Source of the DNA: Streptomyces sp. 2131.1
GTDB lineage: Bacteria > Actinomycetota > Actinomycetes > Streptomycetales > Streptomycetaceae
Assembly (NCBI RefSeq): GCF_900105515.1
Contig: NZ_FNSY01000001.1
Span: forward strand, 1,116,001-1,180,000
DNA: 64,000 bases
Direction of reading: 5' to 3'
Shown here: positions 28,119-35,451 of the stretch, one piece after another
How positions within the stretch are numbered: the stretch's first letter is position 1
Layout of the letters: every line of letters starts with the position of its first letter
Position numbers and translations under genes: made by a program
The notes under the pieces: model-generated
Database searches by the model: none
Told to the model about the DNA's origin: nothing
The model's input: the letters and a program-made list of their open reading frames with translations, nothing else

Positions 28119-28868
28119 ATGGCTGGTTGGTGGCGAAAGAAGTCCGCGCCGGAGAGAGGCGTGCCGGTGACGGGCGAGCCGGACTTCTCGGCCGGGTCGG
28201 TACGCGGGACGCTGCCTGCACATATCGACGGACCTGCCGGGCGGCGGGCGGTGACGCTCGCCGTGCACGATGACGGCGTGGTGCTGACCGACGGCGATGA
28301 GCGCCGCACCTACCAGTGGTCGGAGGTCGCCCATCTGTGGCACGCCAACGACATGGAGGGCGAAGCGGCCGACGGTGTGATGATCACGAAGTGGCTGCAT
28401 GAACTGCTGCTGGAGTTCACCGACGGCACGGTCGTGGGCTCACTGCTGGCCGACCCGCCCGTCACCACACCGGAGCCCGCCTTCCGCACCGGCCGGTTGT
28501 CGTCCTCGCCGCCCTCCGGCATCGCCTCGCTGATGCAGCGCGTCAACACTCCGGTGACCGAACTGCACCTCGCCAGGGCGAAGGCGACACTCGCGGCCGG
28601 CGGCCAGGTGGTTTTCGGCCCGCTGACCGCCACGGCGGACGGGCTGCACCATGACGGCACGAAGATCCCCTGGCACACCATCACCTCCTGCCGCTACAGC
28701 TTCGTCATCTTCTCCGAGGACGAGGAGGAACTGGGCGCGATGCTCCGCATGGAGTACGAGGTCGAGGGCGGCGCGCACGGATTCCCGTTCGCCTGGCTGC
28801 GGATACCAGCGCTCGACGTCCCGGACCTGGATGTCCTGGTACGGCTCGCCGAAGAGAGCCGCACCTGA
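28119..28868 (+). CDS. Conserved hypothetical soluble protein
   Basis: This 249-residue protein starts at ATG 28119, after GGGGGGGAGAGCTC. It appears to contain two related beta-rich halves, each with a pattern like RRAVTLAVHDDGVVLTDGDERRTYQWSEV and GQVVFGPLTATADGLHHDGTKIPWHTI. This is reminiscent of PH-like domains of the DUF6585 kind, though that family name is from memory. No signal peptide or membrane span is seen. It is divergent from the helicase and convergent with the Suc/Fer-like gene. The function is unknown. Confidence 0.7.
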   Translation: MAGWWRKKSAPERGVPVTGEPDFSAGSVRGTLPAHIDGPAGRRAVTLAVHDDGVVLTDGDERRTYQWSEVAHLWHANDMEGEAADGVMITKWLHELLLEFTDGTVVGSLLADPPVTTPEPAFRTGRLSSSPPSGIASLMQRVNTPVTELHLARAKATLAAGGQVVFGPLTATADGLHHDGTKIPWHTITSCRYSFVIFSEDEEELGAMLRMEYEVEGGAHGFPFAWLRIPALDVPDLDVLVRLAEESRT

Positions 28869-28986
28869 GCAGCGGTGACCCGGCCACGATCGGCCACACG
28901 ACTTCGCGGGACACCATCACCGCTCCCCGCTACGACCGGCAGCCTGCTCAGCCGGTGAGTCAAAACCTTCGCATAAGTGCGGCGCT

Positions 28987-29892
28987 TCAGCCCGCCCGGA
29001 TAGACGTGACCTCGTGGACCATCGCCGCGCTCGTCGCCAGGCCGTTGCAGGTGAGTTGGCGGGGTGGGGTGCGGTGAGCGGTGACTTCCACGTCGTACGG
29101 GGTGGTGCTCGGGGCGGGGCCGGTGAGGCGGATGAGCCAGCGGGGGCCGGCGCGGGTGGTGCCGGCGACCGTGTAGGCGTGGCGGGCGGCCGGGCCGTTG
29201 CGGGCGAGTACGGCGGCGACGGCGGCCTGCTGGGCGGGGAAGAGGTCGGTGTAGCCGCGCAGGTGGGCGGCGTGGACGCGGCCGGCGAGGTGCTGTTCGA
29301 CCACGGCGACGGACGTGGCGGCGTCCAGGCCGCCGTAGTAGACGCCGTCGGGGGCGACGAGGACGTTGGCGGCGAAGCGGTCGCCGCCCACGTGGGTGCA
29401 CTCCCACACCAGGTCGGGCCACCGCTCGCTCAGCGCGCCGGCCACCGGGCGTCCGCGCACGGCGCAGCACGTGTCGTGGCGGCCGTGGGTGCAGACGAGG
29501 ACGACGGGCGGGAGGCCCGTCTCCCCAGGTTCCCCGGGCGCTTCGAGTACGTCGGCGACGCGGGCCAGGTCCTCGTCGCGTTCCCAGGTCCCCCACTGCT
29601 GGCGGTGGGCGCCCGTGGCGTCGTACCGGAGTACGGCCCAGCGGCGGGGGCCCGGCCTCCGGGCGCGGCGGCCGTGGCGTCGGATCAGGAGGATGCGGGC
29701 CCGGACCGACCGGGCCGCCTCGAAGAGGAGGGACTGGGCGACGGGGTCGAGCGGCAGGCCGTCGTAGCCGTTGGCGGGCCAGGGCGCGTGGTGTTCGAGG
29801 AGGACCCAGACGAGTCCGTACGGAGCCGTGCCCGGGAGGGCGTCGCCGCGGGCCCGGGCGGCGTCGGCGCAGAAGAAGCGTTCCGCGCTCAC
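28987..29892 (-). CDS. Sucrase/ferredoxin-like (Suc_Fer-like) protein
   Basis: This 301-residue protein belongs to the Suc/Fer-like group of thioredoxin-fold [2Fe-2S] ferredoxins. The cysteines are seen in ERFFCADAARARG (residue 7), VCTHGRHDTCCAVRGRP and the segment WECTHVGGDRFAANVL. It should be a cytoplasmic electron carrier or reductase partner. GTG 29892 overlaps the stop of the JmjC gene (GTGA), so it is coupled and forms the third gene of the repeat-peptide operon. A plausible role is supplying electrons to the upstream Fe(II) oxygenase, but that is an inference. Confidence 0.85.
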   Translation of the reverse strand: MSAERFFCADAARARGDALPGTAPYGLVWVLLEHHAPWPANGYDGLPLDPVAQSLLFEAARSVRARILLIRRHGRRARRPGPRRWAVLRYDATGAHRQQWGTWERDEDLARVADVLEAPGEPGETGLPPVVLVCTHGRHDTCCAVRGRPVAGALSERWPDLVWECTHVGGDRFAANVLVAPDGVYYGGLDAATSVAVVEQHLAGRVHAAHLRGYTDLFPAQQAAVAAVLARNGPAARHAYTVAGTTRAGPRWLIRLTGPAPSTTPYDVEVTAHRTPPRQLTCNGLATSAAMVHEVTSIRAG

Positions 29893-31100
29893 TGAGCGGC
29901 CGGGACGAGGACGCCGGCGCGCAGCAGCCTCTCCGCGCAGGCGAGGCCGAGGTCGCCGGCGGTGCGCACCCCGCCGGCGAGCAGGCGGTCCAGGGCCGGC
30001 AGGTCGGCGTCCGGGAAGTCGAGCCGGCCCACCCGGGTCACCAGGCGCCGGCCTTCGAGGCGGGCCTCCAGCGCGTCCCGCAGCCGGACCGGGGTGCCGG
30101 GGCCGAGCCCGTCCACGGCGGCGAGCTGGGCCAGCGGGCCGAGCGGGGCGGGGCGGGCCTGGGCCCGCCGGGTGCGGTGGAAGTGCGGGGCCGGGTCGGC
30201 CCCGGCGAGGGCGGCTCGGAGGCGTTCGCGTACCGGGGCGGCCTCGGCGGCCGGGTCCGTCACGGCGAGCGGCAGGGAGCCGCGCATCCACGGGTCATCG
30301 CGCAGTTCCGCGAGGGCGGCGCGCATGAGCTGTTCGGCCAGGGCGTACCGGGTCCAGGCGTGTACGCCGAGCGTGAGGTGGACCGAGACCTCGCCCTGTG
30401 CCTCGGCCGCGTGCAGCCAGCCGCGCGGCAGGTAGAGGACGTCGCCCGGCTCGAGCACCGTGTCGAGGTACGGCTCGCCCCCGGCGGCCTCGGCGACGGC
30501 CCCGCGGTGGTCGGTCCAGGGCTGGTCGCGCAGCGGGTCCCGGTGCACGGGAGGGTGGACGATCCAGCGCTTGGTGCCCTCGATCTGCAGCACGAAGACG
30601 TCGTGGACGTCGTAGTGGGCGTCGAACCCGCGGTTCTGCGGCGGGGTGACGTAGGCGTTGGCCTGCACCGGGTGGCCCAGTTCGGCGGCGAGCGCGGCGG
30701 TGAAGTCGCCCACGGGGGCCCAGGTGCGGTGGAGGGCTTGCAGGACGAGGGTGGCGCCGTCGGCGAACTCCCGCCACAGCGCGGTGTCGTCGGCCTGGTC
30801 GGCGATGGTGGCGCCCACCCCGGCGGGCGAGGTGAACGAGGCGTCGGGGAGCGTGGCGCCGTTCTTGGCGACGCGGAGGAACGGCGTACGCAGTCCGCGC
30901 CGCGAGACGAGTTCGTCCACGGCGCCGGCCGAGAAGAGGTCGGAGAAGTCACCGGCCCGGCGGGTGAGCAGGGCCGTACGGGCCCAGATGTCACGGGCGA
31001 ACGTCTCCCGGCTGGTGCCGGGTGTCAGACGTGATGCCAGGACCCCGGGGGCCGCCTTCGCGGCCCGGGGGTCCTGGATGCCGGCCGGGGACGTACTCAA
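29889..31100 (-). CDS. JmjC/cupin_4 Fe(II)/2-oxoglutarate oxygenase
   Basis: This 403-residue protein resembles ribosomal oxygenases (YcfD/RoxA, NO66/MINA53). The facial metal triad is visible as H162-x-D164 in AHYDVHDVFVLQ and H230 in LPRGWLHAAE; EGTKRWIVHPP is the conserved strand after HxD. A C-terminal winged-helix-like dimer region follows, as in the family. The start is taken as TTG 31100, because it overlaps the repeat-gene stop (TTGA, 31097-31100) and no ATG or good GTG precedes the conserved region. Relatives hydroxylate Arg or His in proteins. The adjoining repeat peptide, with a conserved His per unit, is an attractive substrate. Confidence 0.85.
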   Translation of the reverse strand: MSTSPAGIQDPRAAKAAPGVLASRLTPGTSRETFARDIWARTALLTRRAGDFSDLFSAGAVDELVSRRGLRTPFLRVAKNGATLPDASFTSPAGVGATIADQADDTALWREFADGATLVLQALHRTWAPVGDFTAALAAELGHPVQANAYVTPPQNRGFDAHYDVHDVFVLQIEGTKRWIVHPPVHRDPLRDQPWTDHRGAVAEAAGGEPYLDTVLEPGDVLYLPRGWLHAAEAQGEVSVHLTLGVHAWTRYALAEQLMRAALAELRDDPWMRGSLPLAVTDPAAEAAPVRERLRAALAGADPAPHFHRTRRAQARPAPLGPLAQLAAVDGLGPGTPVRLRDALEARLEGRRLVTRVGRLDFPDADLPALDRLLAGGVRTAGDLGLACAERLLRAGVLVPAAQ

Positions 31101-31486
31101 GAACGGTCCGCGCCGCCGTCGGCCCCGCCGTCGTGCACACCGGGGGTGCCTGCCGCGCCACCGTCCGCCGGACCCTCGGCGCCACCGTCGGCACCGCCGT
31201 CGTGGACGCCCGGCGTACCCGCAGCGCCACCGTCCGCCGGACCCTCGGCGCCACCGTCGGCACCGCCGTCGTGGACGCCCGGCGTACCCGCAGCGCCACC
31301 GTCCGCCGGACCCTCGGCGCCACCGTCGGCACCGCCGTCGTGGACGCCCGGCGTACCCGCCGCACCTCCGTCCGCAGGGCCTTCCGCCCCACCATCGGCA
31401 CCGCCGTGGTGGACGCCCGGCGTACCCGCCGCACCTCCGTCCGCAGGGCCTTCCTGCTGGTTCGGGTCCTGGTCGGGACTGGTCAT
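31097..31486 (-). CDS. Five-repeat Gly/Ala/Asp/His peptide, possible modified substrate
   Basis: This 129-residue protein is made of an 11-residue leader (MTSPDQDPNQQ), five tandem 23-residue repeats of the type EGPADGGAAGTPGVHDGGA plus DGGA, and a three-residue tail, DRS. ATG 31486 has the good ribosome site GGGAGGAACC. It has no signal peptide, no cysteine and no hydrophobic core, so it is probably unstructured. Each unit holds one His (two in the first) and three Asp. The stop overlaps the TTG of the JmjC oxygenase gene, so the two are coupled. The minus-strand reading is chosen because of ribosome site, coupling and leader. It is not a family I recognise. Confidence 0.7.
   Translation of the reverse strand: MTSPDQDPNQQEGPADGGAAGTPGVHHGGADGGAEGPADGGAAGTPGVHDGGADGGAEGPADGGAAGTPGVHDGGADGGAEGPADGGAAGTPGVHDGGADGGAEGPADGGAAGTPGVHDGGADGGADRS
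31109..31453. repeat. Five tandem 69-bp repeats (coding)
   Basis: Five 69-bp units lie head to tail inside the peptide gene. The second and third copies (counted from 31109) look identical, whereas the two nearest the gene start differ mainly at codon third positions while keeping the protein sequence. This pattern indicates both recent copying and selection on the peptide. The unit length is a multiple of three, so all frames stay open. Confidence 0.9.
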
Positions 31487-31633
31487 GGTTCCTCCCGCGC
31501 ATCGAATGGCTGGGGGCCGGACCCCGTACCGGATCCGGTGGTGAGGCACGGCGGTGCCACGAGGGGCACCGCCGCGACCAGCCTACCGCTATGTGCGTTA
31601 AGTCTCGATTTGAGGAGAATGACCAGGTGAGGG

Positions 31634-33922
31634 CTACTTCAGACCGTTGTCCAGGGCGCCCATCAGCGTGCCCTGGGTGGTGTCGCCCGACATCTCCCAG
31701 ACCATGACGCCGAGCAGCCCCTTGTCCTTCACGTAGTCGGTCTTCTTTCCGATGGACCAGGTGTCATCGAAGGACCACCACTGGCTACCGGTGTAGCCGT
31801 ACGTGGAGACGGACTGTTCGTCGTGATGGACCGTCATCGTCGGATAGGCGCCGATGAGGTTCGAGTAGCCCCGGGTGCCGGCCTCCTCGGCGAACTGCCC
31901 GGGGGCCGCACCGCCGGCCGGCTGCCACTCGCCCGCGACGCCGCCGTCGGTGACGCCCTGCCAGCCCCGCCCGTAGAAGGGGATGCCGAGGGTCAGCTTG
32001 CGGGGTTCGACGCCCGCGTCGGTGTACGCCTTGATGGCGCTGTCCGCGCTGAAGTGGAAGTCGTACGGGTCCTGGGTGTCGTTGTGGAGGTTGGCCTGGT
32101 GGCCGGTGCGGTTCGGCTCCCAGGAGTTGTCGCTGCCGGAGCCGTGGAAGTCGTAGCCCTGGACGTTGGCGACGTCGAGGGAGTCGAAGACCTTGGCCAG
32201 GTCCCAGCCCTCGTCGATCTTCTGCGGGTCGGCGGGGGTGAAGGCGGTGAGGAGGCGGTGGCCGCCGCCCAGCGCGTCGAGCTGCTTGCGGAACTCGGCG
32301 AGCAGCAGGGTGAGGTTGTTCTTGTCGTCGGGCGAGTAGTGGTTGCCGGGATGTCCGGTGCCGGTGCCCGGCCACTCCCAGTCGATGTCGAAGCCGTCGA
32401 AGATGCCGGCCGCGCTGCCGGGGCCGCCCGCGCCGTTGTACTCGGGCAGGTTGCCCTTGATGTACATGTCGATGCAGGAGGAGACGAACTTCTTGCGGGC
32501 TGCGTCGGTGGCGGCGACGTCGGAGAAGTACTTGGAGTACGTCCAGCCGCCGAGCGAGACCACGATCTTCAGGCCGGGGTGGAGCTTCTTCAGCTTCTTG
32601 AGCTGGTTGAAGTTGCCGCGCAGCTTGCCCCAGCCGTCGTCGGCGACTCCGTCCACGGACTGGGCGGCGCTGAACGGGCGGGCGTAGTCGGCGTCCGCGT
32701 CGCCCGCGCCGGTGCCCTGCTCGGGGTCCTGCGGGTCGGCGGTCGTGCCCTTGGTGACGCCGTTGAGGCAGGTGAGGTTGTTGGGGTCGATGTTGGCGAA
32801 GGCGTAGTTGACGATGTCGAGCTTGGCGGCGGCGCCGGAGGTCTCCAGGTTCTTGACGAAGTACTGGCGGCCGTAGATGCCCCACTGGACGAAGTAGCCG
32901 ACCTTCGCGTAGTTGCCGGCGCCGACGATGTCGTCGGTCTTCACGGTGAGGGCGCTGCTCGCGGGCGAGGCGTTGTCGGCGGGGTCCCGGGCCTTCACGG
33001 TGAAGGTGTACGAGGTGGAGGGCGAGAGGCCGCCGACGGTCGCGGTGGTCGTGGTGCCGGAGACCGTGGTGGCGAGGGCGGAGCCGCGGTAGACGTCGTA
33101 GGCGGCGACGCGCTGGTTGTCCGTCGACGCGGTCCAGGCGAGCGTCACGGACGAGGAGTCGGTGGCGGTGGAGCGCAGGGCGCCGGGGGCCGTCGGGGCG
33201 GAGGTGTCGGTGGCCGGGTCGACGGTGGTCACGGTGAGCGGGGCGCTCTCGGCGGAGACGTTGCCCCGGGTGTCCTTGGCCCGGACGGTGAAGGCGTACG
33301 CGGTGGCCGGGGTCAGTCCGGTGACCGTCGCGGAGGTGGCCGCGGTGGCGGAGCCGACGACCTTGCCGCCCGCGAGGATGTCGTACGAGGCCACGGGGAA
33401 GTCGCCCGCGGTGGCGGCCGTCCAGGACAGGGACGCGGTACGGGCGGTGACGTCGGTCTGCTTCAGCCCGCCGGGCACACCGGGCGGCGCGTCCGCGGAG
33501 CCGTCGCACTTGTCGCCGTTGATCCGGCAGCCGGTCGGCGCCTTGATCGGGCCGGTGGCGACGAACCAGAAGCTGTACGGCTCGGTGGTGCTGTGCGCGG
33601 CGACCGTGCCGTTGTAGTGGGCGTTGACCGCGGTGAGGTGGCTGCCCCGGGTGGTGACGGTGCCGTTGTACGAGGAGCTGATGGCGACCCCGGCGGGCAG
33701 GTCGAACTCCAGGCTCCAGCCGGTGACGGCGGTGTCCGTGTCGTTGCGCAGGACGTAGGTGCCCTTCCACCAGGGGCCGTTGTCGGCGGAGGTGAAGGTC
33801 GCCGTGAGCTTGCCCGCCGCGTGCGCGGGGACGGCCTGGAGCGACAGGAGCGTGAGGAGGAGGCCGAGGACGGCGACCAGCGCGGTCGCCGTTCTCCGTC
33901 TGAGTGTCAGGTGCTCGAACAT
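31634..33922 (-). CDS. Secreted GH18 chitinase, CBM2-FN3-FN3-GH18
   Basis: This 762-residue exported enzyme has a signal peptide cleaved near AHA-AGK (residues about 1-36), an N-terminal CBM2 (about 37-140), two fibronectin III domains (about 150-235 and 245-330) and a C-terminal GH18 catalytic domain (about 340-762). The active-site motif DGFDIDWEWPG lies near residue 505, with Glu as acid/base. SLGGWTYSKYF and VMVWEMSGD are typical of processive ChiA/ChiC-type enzymes. It hydrolyses chitin outside the cell. The DasR-like site at 34004 suggests control by N-acetylglucosamine. Confidence 0.97.
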   Translation of the reverse strand: MFEHLTLRRRTATALVAVLGLLLTLLSLQAVPAHAAGKLTATFTSADNGPWWKGTYVLRNDTDTAVTGWSLEFDLPAGVAISSSYNGTVTTRGSHLTAVNAHYNGTVAAHSTTEPYSFWFVATGPIKAPTGCRINGDKCDGSADAPPGVPGGLKQTDVTARTASLSWTAATAGDFPVASYDILAGGKVVGSATAATSATVTGLTPATAYAFTVRAKDTRGNVSAESAPLTVTTVDPATDTSAPTAPGALRSTATDSSSVTLAWTASTDNQRVAAYDVYRGSALATTVSGTTTTATVGGLSPSTSYTFTVKARDPADNASPASSALTVKTDDIVGAGNYAKVGYFVQWGIYGRQYFVKNLETSGAAAKLDIVNYAFANIDPNNLTCLNGVTKGTTADPQDPEQGTGAGDADADYARPFSAAQSVDGVADDGWGKLRGNFNQLKKLKKLHPGLKIVVSLGGWTYSKYFSDVAATDAARKKFVSSCIDMYIKGNLPEYNGAGGPGSAAGIFDGFDIDWEWPGTGTGHPGNHYSPDDKNNLTLLLAEFRKQLDALGGGHRLLTAFTPADPQKIDEGWDLAKVFDSLDVANVQGYDFHGSGSDNSWEPNRTGHQANLHNDTQDPYDFHFSADSAIKAYTDAGVEPRKLTLGIPFYGRGWQGVTDGGVAGEWQPAGGAAPGQFAEEAGTRGYSNLIGAYPTMTVHHDEQSVSTYGYTGSQWWSFDDTWSIGKKTDYVKDKGLLGVMVWEMSGDTTQGTLMGALDNGLK

Positions 33923-34003
33923 GGTTCTCCCTTACGGCAGGGACCGGTGAGGCGGTCCTCGGGGAGGTGCGGATGTCGTGCCATGGAGCACACGGGAAGG
34001 TAA

Positions 34004-34037
34004 TTGGTCTGGACCAAGTCGTCAAGAGGTACAGACC
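34004..34037. promoter_or_regulatory. DasR-like operator upstream of chitinase
   Basis: The perfect palindrome TTGGTCTGGACCAA (34004-34017) closely matches the DasR-responsive element known in Streptomyces chitinase promoters. A second, weaker copy, GGTACAGACC, lies at 34028-34037, giving the direct-repeat arrangement typical of these promoters. The rest of the 395-bp gap (33923-34317) holds the tRNA-like sequence at 34134 and no other gene. Confidence 0.75.
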
Positions 34038-34133
34038 ACTTGGGATTCGGGCGCGCGGAACCCCTTCAAGCCCCGGCAACTGATGGCGCAGGTGTGCGAA
34101 TTGCCCGGCGCCATGGTTAGGATCACCGACGGC

Positions 34134-34209
34134 AAGGCTGTAGCGCAGAGGTCGTCGCGCCCAAGCAGCAAGCTGGAGGACGTCGGTTCGAATCCGACCT
34201 GTCTTGCCA
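34134..34209 (+). tRNA. tRNA-like sequence with irregular anticodon arm
   Basis: The 76-nt stretch has a tRNA layout. Candidate acceptor strands AAGGCTG (34134-34140) and CTGTCTT (34199-34205) pair with one T-T mismatch and one wobble, followed by G and an encoded CCA. T8-A9 precedes a perfect D stem (GCGC with GCGC). The T arm is perfect (GTCGG, TTCGAAT, CCGAC). The anticodon arm (34161-34176) is two bases short, lacks T33 and gives no regular seven-base loop, so no anticodon can be named. The helix extends outward by GGC/GCC. It may be a pseudogene, an unusual tRNA or an attachment-site relic. Confidence 0.45.
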
Positions 34210-34317
34210 CCTTTTCGTAGAGGAGAGTCGACGGAGTCGGTTCGTCCCGAGCGGGCGGAGCGCACGGTCGCCCTCCCCCACCGGGACCCGGCCCGACGGG
34301 GGACTGAGGGGTAGGCG

Positions 34318-35451
34318 ATGTCGCAGCCGATGCCGGTGCGCTGTCCGGCCATTGAACATCCGGACCTGCCCCTCGCCGATCCGGAAATGCTCATCCCGCT
34401 GCTCGCCCGGCTGGCAGCGGACGAACCCGTCGCGGCCGACGAGGCGTTCCCGCTGGGCGCACTGCGGGCGGACGGCCGGGTCGACCTGTGCAAGCAGGGC
34501 CTCGGCGCGGCCGGCGCGGCCCGGGTGATGCCCGCCGTCGCCCGCTCCCCGCACGCCACCCATCTCCTGCTCGGCACCAACTCCCTCGGAGACGCGGGCG
34601 CCTCGGCCGTCGCGGCGGCGGTCGGCGGCGAGCACGGGCTGCACACGCTGTACCTCGGCTGCAACCGCATCGGCGCCGACGGGGCCGCCGCGCTCGCCGC
34701 AGCCCTGGCCGACGACGCCACCGTCCGGGCCCTCTGGCTCAAGCGCAACCCCCTCGGGGACGCCGGGGTCCGCGCTCTGGTCCCGATGCTGCGCCGCAAC
34801 ACCGCCCTGCGCACCCTCGACCTGGTCAACACCGGAGTCACCGCCGATGGTCTGACGGCGCTGCTCGACGTCCTGACCACCCGTACGCGCCCCGTCGAGC
34901 GGCTGTTCCTCGGAGGCAACGGGCTCGGCGCCGACGACGCCCCGCTGCTCGCCCGGCTGATCCTGGACGCGGGAGTGCGCGAGCTCTACCTGCCGTCCAA
35001 CCACCTCGGCGACGAGGGCGCCGCCGTGCTCGCGGCCGCCGCCGACCCCGCCCGGCCCGTCCGCCTCGGTCTCGGCGGCAACGGCATCGGGCCCGCCGGA
35101 GCCCGCGCCCTCGCCGGTGCCCTCGACGGGATCGAGGCGCTGGACCTGGGCCGGCCGCCCTCGGAGCGCAGCCTCGGCGCCCCGCCCAACGCCACCGGCG
35201 ACCTCGGCGCGGCCGCGCTGGCCGAGGCGCTGACGGGCAGTCCGCTGCGCCGCCTGGAGCTCAGCCACACCGGGCTCACCGGCCGCGGGGCCAAGACCCT
35301 GCTGGCCGCGGTCGGGCGCGGCTCCCGGCTGGAGTACGTGGGGCTCGGCCCCGGCCTGCCGCGCCGGGTGAAGCGCTCCTTCGCAACGCTGCTGCGCCCG
35401 GACGGCGGCGCCCACGCCGACCTGCGCGCGGTCAGGAGCCTGTACCGATGA
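34318..35451 (+). CDS. Leucine-rich-repeat protein, ribonuclease-inhibitor type
   Basis: This 377-residue cytoplasmic protein has about eight repeats of 26-29 residues following LxxLxLxxNxLGxxGAxxLAxAL; examples are THLLLGTNSLGDAGASAV, HTLYLGCNRIGADGAAAL and RELYLPSNHLGDEGAAVL. RI-type LRRs are rare in bacteria and serve as protein-binding scaffolds. It has no signal peptide. ATG 34318 begins a four-gene operon; its stop overlaps the next ATG (ATGA, 35448-35451). It is probably the recognition or scaffold part of the ankyrin/MoxR/VWA module downstream. Confidence 0.85.
   Translation: MSQPMPVRCPAIEHPDLPLADPEMLIPLLARLAADEPVAADEAFPLGALRADGRVDLCKQGLGAAGAARVMPAVARSPHATHLLLGTNSLGDAGASAVAAAVGGEHGLHTLYLGCNRIGADGAAALAAALADDATVRALWLKRNPLGDAGVRALVPMLRRNTALRTLDLVNTGVTADGLTALLDVLTTRTRPVERLFLGGNGLGADDAPLLARLILDAGVRELYLPSNHLGDEGAAVLAAAADPARPVRLGLGGNGIGPAGARALAGALDGIEALDLGRPPSERSLGAPPNATGDLGAAALAEALTGSPLRRLELSHTGLTGRGAKTLLAAVGRGSRLEYVGLGPGLPRRVKRSFATLLRPDGGAHADLRAVRSLYR

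Noticed and set aside
31146..31544. Plus-strand frame with Pro/Ser/Ala repeats in the peptide repeat region
   Set aside because: Repeats of 69 bp keep all frames open. The minus-strand reading has a ribosome site, leader and stop-start coupling with the oxygenase gene; the plus reading has none.
34022..34210. Short minus-strand frame with a GFEPTSSS-type sequence
   Set aside because: This is the typical spurious translation antisense to a tRNA T arm, and it overlaps the tRNA-like sequence.
31785..34919. A 1044-codon minus-strand frame overlapping the chitinase gene
   Set aside because: It is in another frame of the chitinase gene with Arg/His-rich nonsense composition; the chitinase frame has GH18, CBM2 and FN3 motifs.
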